From positions 1-57,841 of the forward strand of contig NZ_JAKSYJ010000062.1 in NCBI RefSeq assembly GCF_022829365.1: a DNA stretch of 57,841 nucleotides, in the 5' to 3' direction. This DNA is from Methylobacterium sp. J-077 (lineage in GTDB: Bacteria; Pseudomonadota; Alphaproteobacteria; Rhizobiales; Beijerinckiaceae). Shown one piece after another: positions 1-7,986 of this stretch. The first letter of the stretch is position 1. Each line of letters starts with the position of its first letter. The notes under the pieces were generated by a model, which was given only the letters and a program-made list of their open reading frames with translations, did not search any database and was not told where the DNA came from. Position numbers and translations under genes: made by a program.

Positions 1-98
1 GGCAGGCTGTCGACTGCTCGCGCCTGCTCGACAAGGCCAACCTTCCTCGGCACCAGATCGCAACGCCACAGCCGAGCGGCAAAGGGCGCTCGAAGTGA
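1..98 (+). CDS. 3' end of an upstream gene, possibly the TniB-type ATPase of the same transposon
   Basis: An open frame enters from the left edge (first full codon at position 3) and ends at TGA 96-98. This stop overlaps the GTG start of the tniQ gene by two bases, in a GTGA arrangement typical of translationally coupled genes. The visible tail is about 31 residues, polar and basic, ending in GKGRSK. In Tn5053/Tn7-like modules the gene directly before tniQ is usually tniB/tnsC, so that is the natural guess. The visible part carries no diagnostic motif. The coupling is seen; the identity is inferred from position. Confidence 0.5.
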   Translation, partial: QAVDCSRLLDKANLPRHQIATPQPSGKGRSK

Positions 99-1939
99 GG
101 CCTCTGCGTCCCTTCATCCCGATCGCACCGGACGAGAGCCTGCCGAGCCACGTCTCGCGGCTAGCGCTCCTGCACGGTCTGCCCAGCGCCAGGATCTTCT
201 GCCAGGAGTTGGGCTTCAGCCTGCGCGGCCTCATCGACGGCCGCGAGCCTGAGCTCGTCCGCCTGGCCGAACTCGTCGCCGCCGATCCGGATATGCTTCG
301 TCACCGCGTCACAGTCGAACGCGACGACGGTTGGTATCTGCAGGGCGAGCGGTTCACGCACGTCAACCTGTGCCGATCCATCGCCAGGTTCTGCCCAAGC
401 TGCCTCGCGCACGACCTGACATCCGGATCCGGGCGGCACCTCGACACCTACGGGCGGCAGATCTGGGACATCAAAGCCATCCGGACCTGTGCCGACCACG
501 GCATCGCCCTGGTCGAAGTCCCGTACAGCCGCCGCCCTCTGGAGCGAGCCGACTTCGCGCGGGTCGTCGAGCCGTATCTCGAGAAGCTCGATCAACTCGC
601 CACCGGACTGCGCCAGCGACCAGCTTCCGGCCTAGAACTCTACATTCAGTCGAGGCTCGCCGGCGACGTTCGTCGAGAGATCGCGTTGAACGCATTGCCG
701 CTCTATGCCGTGATCCATGCCTGCGAACTCTTCGGAAGCGTCGCAGGTTTCAACACGCCGCCCAGCCTCCACAAGCTCTCGGACGACGACGCGCAGGAAG
801 CCGGCGGCACGGGATTCGACATCCTCAGCCGCGGTGAGGAAGGCGTCGACGCATTCCTCCACGCGTTGCGATCCAGCCACTCGGAAAAAATCCGGGCACT
901 CGGCGCCCCAAACCGTGTCTACGGCAAAATCTATCGCTGGCTGAACTGGAAAGCGACGGATCCGGCCTACGATCCGATCCGCGATTGGGCTTCGCGCCAT
1001 ATCCTGGAAGTTTCCCACGTCGGCCTTCGTTCGAGTCTGTTCGGTCGTCCGATCGCACAGGATCGCGTCTGGCACTCCGTGCTCAGCGCGTCACAGGAAG
1101 TCGGTATTGGCTATCGCCGCCTGCGCACCATCCTGAAGGGCGCCGGCTATCTCGCGCCCGACGATACACGTCGCGACGGCCAAGCTGTGTTCTCAGCCAA
1201 GGCGGCAAACGCCTTTCTGCGAGATCTCAAGACGGCCGTTTCCATCGATGAGGCCGCCGTGCTTCTCAATATCTCACGTCCACAAACGCGCGCGCTCCTG
1301 CGAGATGGCATCCTCAAATCATTTACAGCGCGCACCCGGAAAGACCCGATAAAGCTCTTTCGCAAGACCGATATCGATCGGCTCGTGTCGGATTTTTTGC
1401 GCAACGCGAAACCTGTTGACACACTTGATCCTTCCATGGGCAATATCTACAAAACCTGCAAACGCGTGGGATGCAGCACGAAAGAAATCTTTGAGCTGAT
1501 TGGATCCGGTCAGCTGAACTGGATCGGTCGGCTACGTGGCGCGAAAGGCATTCCTTCGATCCTCGTCAAAACCGATGAAATCTTCCGTCATATCCCGCCT
1601 GATCACACGGGCGCCCTCATCACGATCCGAGCGGCTCGACAGCTGGGGACGCATACACCGGCCGTACGCGCGTTGATCCGGCTCGGATACCTGAGAGAGC
1701 ACCGCACCCAGGGACGACGCGGAAAATGGGCCAGCGTCATCAGCAAAGAGTCTTTAGGCGAATTTGAGCGCAACTTCATCCTTCTCAGCAAATTAAGCAG
1801 AATCGTTCGAAAAAACTATCAAACCATTCTTGCCGATTTTTCTAGCAGTGGCATCGATCCTGCCTTTGATCGAAATAAACTGGGGATTATTATCTACAGG
1901 AAAGACGACGTGCGTCGGGTATATTGCGCAAGAATTTAG
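95..1939 (+). CDS. tniQ: TniQ/TnsD-family transposition target-selection protein
   Basis: 614 aa. TniQ/TnsD proteins link the transposition ATPase to a target site in Tn7-like and Tn5053-like elements. The first ~170 residues show the family pattern: a P-x-E-S-L-x-S-x-x-x-R-L opening (residues 12-23) and a zinc-binding set C100-P-S-C103 followed by C132-A-D-H135 around a conserved W. The C-terminal ~440 residues are long and contain several helix-turn-helix-like stretches (about 390-420 and 520-550), as expected for a TnsD-like DNA-binding tail rather than a short TniQ. The GTG start at 95 is set by the overlap with the upstream stop. The last ~150 bases are noticeably more AT-rich than the rest. 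tniA and tniB are not in the window, so the rest of the transposition machinery must lie to the left or be missing. Confidence 0.85.
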   Translation: MRPLRPFIPIAPDESLPSHVSRLALLHGLPSARIFCQELGFSLRGLIDGREPELVRLAELVAADPDMLRHRVTVERDDGWYLQGERFTHVNLCRSIARFCPSCLAHDLTSGSGRHLDTYGRQIWDIKAIRTCADHGIALVEVPYSRRPLERADFARVVEPYLEKLDQLATGLRQRPASGLELYIQSRLAGDVRREIALNALPLYAVIHACELFGSVAGFNTPPSLHKLSDDDAQEAGGTGFDILSRGEEGVDAFLHALRSSHSEKIRALGAPNRVYGKIYRWLNWKATDPAYDPIRDWASRHILEVSHVGLRSSLFGRPIAQDRVWHSVLSASQEVGIGYRRLRTILKGAGYLAPDDTRRDGQAVFSAKAANAFLRDLKTAVSIDEAAVLLNISRPQTRALLRDGILKSFTARTRKDPIKLFRKTDIDRLVSDFLRNAKPVDTLDPSMGNIYKTCKRVGCSTKEIFELIGSGQLNWIGRLRGAKGIPSILVKTDEIFRHIPPDHTGALITIRAARQLGTHTPAVRALIRLGYLREHRTQGRRGKWASVISKESLGEFERNFILLSKLSRIVRKNYQTILADFSSSGIDPAFDRNKLGIIIYRKDDVRRVYCARI

Positions 1940-2004
1940 CAGAGAGTGAGTCATACCGCAGCGAAGATGCATTCCGACCTCAAGTGCCGCAGTGGTGAGA
2001 ACGC

Positions 2005-2019
2005 TCAAACCCCAAAAGG
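2005..2019 (+). promoter_or_regulatory. Leader/RBS block of gene X, repeated in front of the second cassette
   Basis: TCAAACCCCAAAAGG lies 7 bases before the ATG at 2027 and includes the ribosome-binding purines. A near-identical block (TCAAACCCCAAAGG, 6632-6645) is found immediately left of the tnpB element. That is where the X' leader would be before the insertion. This supports ATG 2027 over the more upstream in-frame start at 1946. Confidence 0.55.
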
Positions 2020-2026
2020 CGATATC

Positions 2027-2572
2027 ATGACACACGAGAAGATTGACGACGCAACAGATAACACGGCGGATCCCTTCAGCGACGCACACCGACGGACTCG
2101 GCAGGCCGGGCAGATCCGGCGAGACACTTTGCGCCGCCAGATATCGGAAACCCACCCCGAAGTTTTGGCTGAGTTCGACAGGGAACAAGCCAAATTTACC
2201 CATATTACGGACACCGCGATACAACCCGTCCTGCTTCAAATTTCAGCCGATCTTCAAGCGCAAGGCTGGTACGCCCGCATCATCCGCGAGGATGAAGCTG
2301 AGGGCATTGTCGGGCTTGCAACCGCCGGAATACGGTTGCTGTTCTCCCGTGATCCTCTTCCCGAACCAGCCATCATCGACCTGTTCGGTGAAACGTCCTT
2401 CATCGGCTTCCACGGCGATTGCCCCAATCGCGTCGTGCGGATGCGAGCCGAATTCTACCAAGATCGCACGACGTCCGGCAACAAGCATTCTGAAGTGACG
2501 CTTACCTATTCCGACCTCACAGTTGGCATCGTGTACGACATCGTCACTGACTTCCTCAAGGGTATTGGATGA
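2027..2572 (+). CDS. Protein X of unknown function, paralogue of the 7987-8535 protein
   Basis: 181 aa from ATG 2027; an in-frame start at 1946 is possible but lies before the leader block. I do not recognise the family. The acidic, polar N-terminus is followed by a domain that aligns along its length with X' (7987-8535). Shared landmarks are HPEVLAEFDREQAKF against DPALAAALAMEAARF, QGWYARIIREDE against RGWHVCVVRDDD, TAGIRLLFSR against TPGIRFYCSR, and a common C-terminus ending LK-x-IG. There is no signal peptide or membrane segment, so it is probably cytosolic. It starts 88 bases after tniQ on the same strand and may be co-transcribed with it. Its retention in two diverged copies argues for a real, selected protein. 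Confidence 0.8.
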   Translation: MTHEKIDDATDNTADPFSDAHRRTRQAGQIRRDTLRRQISETHPEVLAEFDREQAKFTHITDTAIQPVLLQISADLQAQGWYARIIREDEAEGIVGLATAGIRLLFSRDPLPEPAIIDLFGETSFIGFHGDCPNRVVRMRAEFYQDRTTSGNKHSEVTLTYSDLTVGIVYDIVTDFLKGIG

Positions 2573-2729
2573 TCCTGGCGGCCAGTACCCGCACAGGTTG
2601 CCGTCACGCGCCAATACTCTGGGTTCGAGGGGCCTCACCGCTCACCGACAGCATAGCTGCCAGCCTGAGTGCGGCCGTTGTCTACTCCTGCGGCAGCAAC
2701 CGTGGCCATCGAAACGATGTTTCTAAGAT

Positions 2730-2758
2730 GTACGTGCAAGTCGCAAGTTTGCATGTAC
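2730..2758. promoter_or_regulatory. Inverted repeat just before the nucleotidyltransferase RBS (operator candidate)
   Basis: GTACGTGCAAGT (2730-2741) and AGTTTGCATGTAC (2746-2758) form an imperfect inverted repeat around CGCA, ending one base before the strong RBS GGAGGTGG. A closely related but perfect palindrome stands before the second, broken nucleotidyltransferase copy at 10,274-10,306. Position and recurrence suggest an operator for a DNA-binding autoregulator. A hairpin in the 5' UTR is an alternative. Confidence 0.55.
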
Positions 2759-2770
2759 CGGAGGTGGTGC

Positions 2771-3904
2771 ATGCCGCAACCGTTATCCCTCGCACAGCAC
2801 ACCCTGTTCGCCGAACTCCTGGACCAAGGCCTCGAGGACCTATTCGACCCAGACTTTCCGGAAAACGGCAGTTTCCTCGTCCGCCGGAGGACGAACCGGG
2901 CTGGGGCAATCCGCAGCTACGCGTACTATCAAGGCTATCGTCCAGCTGCAGAGGGGCGGGACGGAGGAAGGCGGTACAGCTGCTATGTCGGTCCAACCGA
3001 CGACCCCGCCATCGGCGAGCAGATCGCACGCTTCAAGCGGATCAAGGCTGTTCGCGCTGAGCGCAGCAGCACTGTCGACGCCCTGGTCGGCGCCGGCCTG
3101 CCTCGTCCTCTGGCCACTATAGGCCGCATGGTCGAGGAGCTGGCCAAAGCCGGCCTCTTCCCGTCACGCGCCGTCCTGATCGGGGCCGCGGCCTACCAGA
3201 CCTATAGTGGTGTCCTAGGTGTGCGTTTGTCCAAAGCCTTGAGCACGATTAACGATGACAGCGTCGCTCGAGCCAATCCGATCGCGGTCTACCTCAAGGA
3301 TCCGGTCCCCGGCGGTCTCGACGGGCTTTACGGCGTCGGCCCGAGCCTCGCTCCCGCCATGGGTATCACGGACGATGTCGGCGCGACGCGTTTCCCGAGC
3401 AAGGGTCTGTTCCACCTCGGCCTCCTCACGGCCCCTCATGATGGGGATCGACATTCGTCTAAGCTTGTGGCGACGCTGGAGCAGCGGATCGCAGCACAGC
3501 CTGCGCAACTTCTGGACTTCTTAACCGACCAGCCGGTGCGATCGATCGTCCTGTATGGGCCCGGCATCGCTGTGACCATCCCTTCTCCCGAGCGCTACGC
3601 GGTGCACGCGCTGATCGTGCACGGACAGCAGGGTACTGGGGTCGACGATCAGGTTCGGACGACGAGCAACCTGGCCCAGGCCACCGAACTGATCGAGGCA
3701 CTTGATCTGGTCGGCCGCAGATCCGCCATCGAGCGGATGTTCGCTGAAGCGTGGGAGCGTGAACCGAATTGGCGCACCCACCTGCTCGATTCTCTCAGCG
3801 CATTGCCCGAAGCCCCAGGCACGATCCTCAAGGCGCGGGCAACGGAGCTGCGTGCGCGCTTGCCCGTACCGCCATCGCTGCGACCGCGCACCCCGTCGCA
3901 ATGA
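2771..3904 (+). CDS. GSU2403-family nucleotidyltransferase-fold protein
   Basis: 377 aa from ATG 2771, chosen because GGAGGTGG ends four bases before it; the in-frame start at 2669 lies upstream of the palindrome. The order of blocks matches proteins annotated as GSU2403-type nucleotidyltransferase fold. There is an N-terminal LFAELLDQGLEDLF segment followed by ENGSF and a tyrosine-rich strand, and a helix leading into VLIGAAAYQTYSGVLGVRL (about 137-155), the expected start of the fold. Later come PERYAVHALIVHG and a helical QATELIEAL segment. The acidic residues after the core (INDD) differ from the usual T-x-D-x-D, so catalytic competence is unclear. Related folds occur in AbiEii/MNT-type toxins, but no partner antitoxin is evident. 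It is the best-recognised member of cassette A, and a second copy survives only as a fragment at 10,316. Confidence 0.7.
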   Translation: MPQPLSLAQHTLFAELLDQGLEDLFDPDFPENGSFLVRRRTNRAGAIRSYAYYQGYRPAAEGRDGGRRYSCYVGPTDDPAIGEQIARFKRIKAVRAERSSTVDALVGAGLPRPLATIGRMVEELAKAGLFPSRAVLIGAAAYQTYSGVLGVRLSKALSTINDDSVARANPIAVYLKDPVPGGLDGLYGVGPSLAPAMGITDDVGATRFPSKGLFHLGLLTAPHDGDRHSSKLVATLEQRIAAQPAQLLDFLTDQPVRSIVLYGPGIAVTIPSPERYAVHALIVHGQQGTGVDDQVRTTSNLAQATELIEALDLVGRRSAIERMFAEAWEREPNWRTHLLDSLSALPEAPGTILKARATELRARLPVPPSLRPRTPSQ

Positions 3905-3989
3905 CACGCGCCCCGACGTCGGTCGACAGGGCCGACGAGACCCGTCGAATGGTGCGATCGCTCCCTCAATGGGGAGGCGCCATCGGAAG

Positions 3990-4008
3990 GCTTGCTTGAA
4001 TCGCTGCA
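3990..4008. promoter_or_regulatory. 19-nt motif upstream of gene Z, shared with the second cassette
   Basis: GCTTGCTTGAATCGCTGCA recurs as GCTTGTTTGAATCGCTGCA at 8671-8689, with one difference in 19. Each copy stands about 90-100 bases before an ORF start (4109 and 8777). It may be a promoter or operator, or a boundary at which the cassettes were exchanged. Confidence 0.5.
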
Positions 4009-4108
4009 GCAACCGCAGACTCTTTTTCGCAGCGCCTCGGCTCTCACCAGGCGGCATGTGCGCACAAGACCATTCTGGCCTGGTTGCCGATCATTTGGCA
4101 TATTCTCA

Positions 4109-5356
4109 ATGACGAACCGCTTAGATCCGACATCAGATCCCCCCGTCACCGTCGAGGACAGTCCGTCGAAGGCTGTTGTCGTGAGCTTGCCCTGCGGCGA
4201 GCGAATGCCTCGATTTCCGAAGACACAGAGCGTAGAGGCGCCGCGCCCGGAGAACCGGTTGCCTCCGAACGTCACCGCGCCGAAGCACGCCGATCTTCAG
4301 GGGTTGACGAGCCCGAATGAGCGCGTCCTCGCGGGGCCAGTCGACACGCGTGCCGCTGCTGACTCCACGATCCGGGGCGACCCCTTTCGGCAGACGGGCT
4401 CAGCCACCTCCCGCTCAATCGTCACGCTTTCGCCGAACGCATCCATAGAGGCGCGCAGCAAACTTATCCGCGAACGGATCAACGCCGCGGCGCGGCCAAT
4501 CCTCACCAGGTTCGCAAATCGTCGTGGCCTTTCCCTCGAGCGCTTGCGGAAGGCGATTGGCGGTCGAACGCCCCTCACGCATCCCGAGATCGTGCGCCAC
4601 CTGGGAGGCGCGCTTCACTCGGAGGAGATGCAGCGCGCAATCGCGTCCCATGCCGATCCAGGGCTCCTGCCACTGAAGGTTCACGCTGGCGTTGCCAAGA
4701 TGATGGCGGAGCCCCTCTCCGACGCGCCTACCGCCGCCGTACGGGAGGCGTTTCCAGACTGGAATAAGCCCCTCGCACCAGTGGGCCGCCACATACAGCC
4801 CTGGCGTCCGAAGGACGCCGCGGCTTGGCTCAAGTGCTTTCCGCCAAACGAAGTCTTGCTTCATCCTATGGACACCTGGGATGGTGTCACGGCCGCACTT
4901 TGGTTGAACGACCGCTCCACCATTACTTCGGACCTACTCCACTCCAGTGAGGTCGATGGTACTGTCGTGGCGTTCGAACTGCGGAATCCCTGGCTACCGT
5001 CCCTTGAAGTGCTTCACACGCTCGACGAAATCGAAAGAGAGGAGCTCACCTATCGCGTGTTCGTAGAGCGGCTGCGGCGGGAGGTGATGCCGTTCTATCT
5101 AAGCGAACGAAGGTTCCACATTCGAAAGGCCGCCGAGCTGGTCACCTTCGGATATCAGACGCTCCAGGACGCACGCCGATCCATGCGCGAACATGATCTA
5201 CGGCGGATCAAGCACTTCGACCGGGTGTTCGGAGAGAACGACGAGTGGATCAGCGATCTCTGCCGCAAGATCGTCGCGGCGTACGCGTGGCCCAGTGGTT
5301 TCGCGGAACCGGAACTTTGGTTCGAGTTCCTGGCGCTGGACGATGCCCCGGATTGA
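4109..5356 (+). CDS. Protein Z of unknown function
   Basis: 415 aa from ATG 4109; a longer in-frame ORF begins at 3992 but would start inside the shared 19-nt motif. I do not recognise a family. The first ~110 residues are Pro/Ser/Thr-rich and probably disordered. The rest is mixed alpha/beta and charged, with a helical, Arg-rich stretch (ERRFHIRKAAELVTFGYQT) and a C-terminus rich in Trp and acidic residues. No signal peptide, membrane segment or nucleotide-binding loop is visible. It sits between the nucleotidyltransferase and Y on the same strand and has no counterpart in cassette B. The spacing, with its own upstream motif, suggests a separate promoter. Confidence 0.65.
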   Translation: MTNRLDPTSDPPVTVEDSPSKAVVVSLPCGERMPRFPKTQSVEAPRPENRLPPNVTAPKHADLQGLTSPNERVLAGPVDTRAAADSTIRGDPFRQTGSATSRSIVTLSPNASIEARSKLIRERINAAARPILTRFANRRGLSLERLRKAIGGRTPLTHPEIVRHLGGALHSEEMQRAIASHADPGLLPLKVHAGVAKMMAEPLSDAPTAAVREAFPDWNKPLAPVGRHIQPWRPKDAAAWLKCFPPNEVLLHPMDTWDGVTAALWLNDRSTITSDLLHSSEVDGTVVAFELRNPWLPSLEVLHTLDEIEREELTYRVFVERLRREVMPFYLSERRFHIRKAAELVTFGYQTLQDARRSMREHDLRRIKHFDRVFGENDEWISDLCRKIVAAYAWPSGFAEPELWFEFLALDDAPD

Positions 5357-5509
5357 CGAGCTGCCCGGCCGCAACCCCGCCCACGTCACTCTAATCCTAG
5401 AACTGGCGTCCGCACGCCAAGACCGCACTCGACTGCGGGGCGGCAGAGGTCTTTTCGAGCCGTTCGGAGATGATGGCCGAACTCCAATTATCCCTACCGA
5501 GAGCTGTCG

Positions 5510-6421
5510 ATGAACATCATCTACGGCGGTCATCTCGACCGTTCTTTTCTGATGGGAGGGAAGCTGGACCGATTCCGGGTGACACCTTCACGCAGTCGGT
5601 CGCCGCACGCGAACACGTTCGACCCGTACCGATCCTTCTTCCATCACGCGGGGATGATGTCTGCGCTGAGCGCCGCCCTCGTACGCCGGCCAGACCGTGC
5701 GCCACCTGGTGAGAAGATCGTTTCGCACCGTGGGAACGACGGTCGAATCTACGACTCAATTCTCCGAGCCGAACTCGAAGACGACGCGTTGCGCCTCGCC
5801 CACCTCGTCGTGCTCGCGAAAGCCTTCTCAGACGCGACGTTGGAGATGATGCGCCTGCGTGGGCCCGAGGATCCTCATGAACCGAACCCCGTGCACCACG
5901 TGGAAGACATCCTTTGGGCTATTCTCGATGCTTGGCAAACTCAATCGACACTTATTCTAGCCGACTGCGACCGGCAAGTCTTGGTCGAACTGCTGAACTG
6001 CGTAATCCAGAACGGCATCGCCCTGCCATTCGGTATCCCTGATCTTCGGAAGGTGAGGCCATCCGATGCCAGGACCTCAGGCTCCATCGCGAACCTCGAG
6101 CCGGGTGATTATGACGACCTCATCGCTATGCTGGAGGAACCCGCGATTCAGACCTACCGGCAGCGGCTGAGCCGGCTGTCGGAAAGCCGCACCGTCAACG
6201 TCGGGACCCTGCTGAAGTCAGCCCTGGCGGAGGCACAGAGGTCCAGCCTGCGCATTCGCGAAGCGGCGACAGACATCACCCTCACGTCGACTTGGGTCAC
6301 AGCCGTCGACACCGTCGATCTCGACACCGTCGCGGTTGACCCATTCCGCTGGACCGATCGAAAACCCTCGAAGCCGAGGATGCACATCATCGTGCTCTCC
6401 AGTTCTCGGAGCTTGAGCTGA
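5510..6421 (+). CDS. Protein Y of unknown function, paralogue of the broken gene at 9096-10046
   Basis: 303 aa from ATG 5510. The family is not recognised. It aligns with Y' along most of its length. Landmarks are the start (MNIIYGGHLDR against MKIVLAGQLDR), FFHHAGMMSALSAAL against LFHRAGTLSALSDIV, LILADCDRQVLVELL against LVIAQADCHVLADVA, and PFGIPDLRKV against PFPIPDLRNV. The conserved F-x-H-x-A-G-x-x-S-A-L-S and P-F-x-I-P-D-L-R motifs are the best handles for searching. It is probably cytosolic and largely helical. The last ~30 residues diverge from Y', so the C-terminus may be frame-altered. It is the last gene of cassette A, followed by about 210 AT-richer bases before the X' leader block. 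Confidence 0.75.
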   Translation: MNIIYGGHLDRSFLMGGKLDRFRVTPSRSRSPHANTFDPYRSFFHHAGMMSALSAALVRRPDRAPPGEKIVSHRGNDGRIYDSILRAELEDDALRLAHLVVLAKAFSDATLEMMRLRGPEDPHEPNPVHHVEDILWAILDAWQTQSTLILADCDRQVLVELLNCVIQNGIALPFGIPDLRKVRPSDARTSGSIANLEPGDYDDLIAMLEEPAIQTYRQRLSRLSESRTVNVGTLLKSALAEAQRSSLRIREAATDITLTSTWVTAVDTVDLDTVAVDPFRWTDRKPSKPRMHIIVLSSSRSLS

Positions 6422-6631
6422 TTTTTGAGCGCGACCTTGTCATGTTCGGCGCGCGACAGCTGATAATTATGGCGGTCAAACCCCTGAACTTACCTCATCA
6501 TAATGTCATCAGCGCTCATATATTCACCTGACAAGCCGGACCTGATTATAAACGATTGATAATAGCAGATCACCTCAGCTTATCACGCGACTATTTTTAG
6601 ATACCTCTACGATTACGGACTTGGACTATCA

Positions 6632-6648
6632 TCAAACCCCAAAGGAGG
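6632..6648 (+). promoter_or_regulatory. Orphaned leader/RBS block of X', cut off by the tnpB element
   Basis: TCAAACCCCAAAGGAGG carries a full Shine-Dalgarno sequence but no ORF follows it. Its first 14 bases match the leader of gene X (2005-2019) apart from one A. The tnpB element begins within about ten bases, and the X' start codon lies right after the other end of the element at 7987. Confidence 0.55.
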
Positions 6649-6655
6649 CCCTACT

Positions 6656-7858
6656 TTAACATCTTCCCCGCCGTGAAGGACGGGGATTTTCGGAGACCAT
6701 GAGGTCTCGTCCGGTTGACGCTTCAACGGGCTGCTGATGCAAACCCTCCACGTCCAGCAACGCGCTGTTCGCACGCCGTCGTATGGTGATCGCCGCGTTG
6801 ACGTCGGCGTGATCGGTGTGGCCGCAACCGATGCAGGCGAAGCGCGCTTGGCTCTCGCGGCTCCTCGCATCGATCACACCGCACGCCGCGCAGGTCTGCG
6901 ACGTGAACCGGGCGGGCACCGTCACGACCTGCCCACCCCGCTCCTCCATCTTGTACGTCAGGATCGTTGCGAACTGCTGCCAGCCCGCGTTCAGAATGCC
7001 GCGGTTCAGGCCCGCCTTCTGCCGGACATTGCGGCCGGGCTCGGCAACCGTACCCCGCGCGCTGGCGGTCATGGCGCGCGTGTTCAGGTCTTCGAGCACC
7101 GCCACGCCGAAGCGGCGAGCAATGCGGAGGGCGGCGCAGTGGTGGAAGTCGCGCCGGATGCGCGCTTGCCGGGCTTGGAGGCGGGTAACGCGGGCCTGAG
7201 CCCGGCGGCGGCGAGCCGACCCCCGCTTGCGTCGGGCGACGACGCGCTGAGCCCTGCGCTTCCGGGCCTCGATCTGCGCGAGGCTCTCAGGCAGCGTCAG
7301 CAACTCGCCCGTGGACAGGGCGAGGGTCGTCGTGACACCCCGGTCGATACCGACGATCTCGGGCCTTGCTGCGGGCGCATCGTGCGCGATCTCGCAGGTG
7401 AAGGCGACGTGCCAGCCGAGCGCATCGAGGGAGACGGTGACGTTCTTCACAGTCCCGCGGATCGGGCGCGTGTCGCGGAACCGGACCCAGCCGATCTTCG
7501 GCAGGCGTACGGCCGACAAGTTCGCGTTGAGCTGCTTCGTGACAATCTCGCGCCCGGGAAACCCGAAGCTGTCATGGACGCCGCGCCGGCGGGGCCGCGG
7601 GAAGCTCGCACGGCCCGCGAAGAAGTTCTGGAAGGCCCGGTCAAGGTCGCGCAGCGCCTGCTGCTGACACGACACGTAGACGGCGCGCACCCAGTCGAAC
7701 GCGGCCCGCAGCTTCGTGAGATCGGCAGCTTGCGCGACGTAGCCGAGCCGATGGCGTCTACCCCACGTCGCCCGCTGTTCGAGGGCGAGGTTGTAGGTCA
7801 ACCGACACACGCCCGCGAACTGCCGGAACAGGGCTTCCTGTTCCGGCAGTGGTGCCAA
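6656..7858 (-). CDS. tnpB: TnpB RNA-guided nuclease (IS605 OrfB family)
   Basis: 400 aa from TTG 7858. TnpB is the compact RuvC-type nuclease ancestral to Cas12. All three acidic RuvC residues are in context: D in GIDRGVTTT, E in VAVLEDLNTR, and D in HADVNAA near the end. The zinc finger is present as CAAC followed by CIGC. A basic, coiled RKRRAQRVVARRKRG stretch (about 200-230) is also usual. The final residues (ENPRPSRRG) are encoded by the right-end hairpin, as in many IS1341-type elements. Homology seems to extend a few codons upstream of the TTG (I-A-R-G-Y-R-F-K-L), up to an in-frame stop, with no ATG or GTG there. The native start may therefore be lost or be a CTG. The nuclease core looks intact. 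Confidence 0.88.
   Translation of the reverse strand: MAPLPEQEALFRQFAGVCRLTYNLALEQRATWGRRHRLGYVAQAADLTKLRAAFDWVRAVYVSCQQQALRDLDRAFQNFFAGRASFPRPRRRGVHDSFGFPGREIVTKQLNANLSAVRLPKIGWVRFRDTRPIRGTVKNVTVSLDALGWHVAFTCEIAHDAPAARPEIVGIDRGVTTTLALSTGELLTLPESLAQIEARKRRAQRVVARRKRGSARRRRAQARVTRLQARQARIRRDFHHCAALRIARRFGVAVLEDLNTRAMTASARGTVAEPGRNVRQKAGLNRGILNAGWQQFATILTYKMEERGGQVVTVPARFTSQTCAACGVIDARSRESQARFACIGCGHTDHADVNAAITIRRRANSALLDVEGLHQQPVEASTGRDLMVSENPRPSRRGRC
6666..6685. repeat. Right-end hairpin of the tnpB element
   Basis: CCCCG at 6666-6670 pairs with CGGGG at 6681-6685, and CC at 6671-6672 with GG at 6678-6679. This is the expected subterminal hairpin just past, and partly inside, the tnpB 3' end. 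Confidence 0.6.
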
Positions 7859-7948
7859 CTTGAACCTGTACCCGCGTGCGATGGTCAGGGTCTGTTCTTA
7901 CCGAAGGCCGGGTCTCCCACCAACCATTCACACTGCGCAGACGCGCAG

Positions 7949-7972
7949 CCTCCCCGGCCTGAAGGCCGAGGT
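7949..7972. repeat. Left-end hairpin of the tnpB element
   Basis: The segment reads CCtccCCGGCCT, then GA, then AGGCCGaGG, and forms an imperfect hairpin upstream of tnpB. It ends about 15 bases before the X' start codon. Confidence 0.55.
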
Positions 7973-7986
7973 TTCAAGGATTTCCG

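Larger units (their letters stand above)
6650..7985 (-). mobile_element. Solo-tnpB insertion element of the IS200/IS605 superfamily (IS1341 type)
   Basis: The element holds one gene, tnpB, with no tnpA transposase on either side. Both ends carry the short imperfect hairpins typical of the superfamily: 6666-6685 beyond the tnpB stop (right end) and 7949-7972 before its start (left end). No target duplication is expected or seen. Exact ends are uncertain by a few bases. The element separates the leader block at 6632-6648 from the X' start codon at 7987. A guide (omega) RNA would be expected to overlap the tnpB 3' end and the right end, about 6650-6900 on the minus strand. Confidence 0.75.

Noticed and set aside
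2771..5356. AbiE-type toxin-antitoxin pair (nucleotidyltransferase plus Z as antitoxin)
   Set aside because: Z is large, has no winged-helix antitoxin pattern and is absent from the second cassette; there is no positive evidence.
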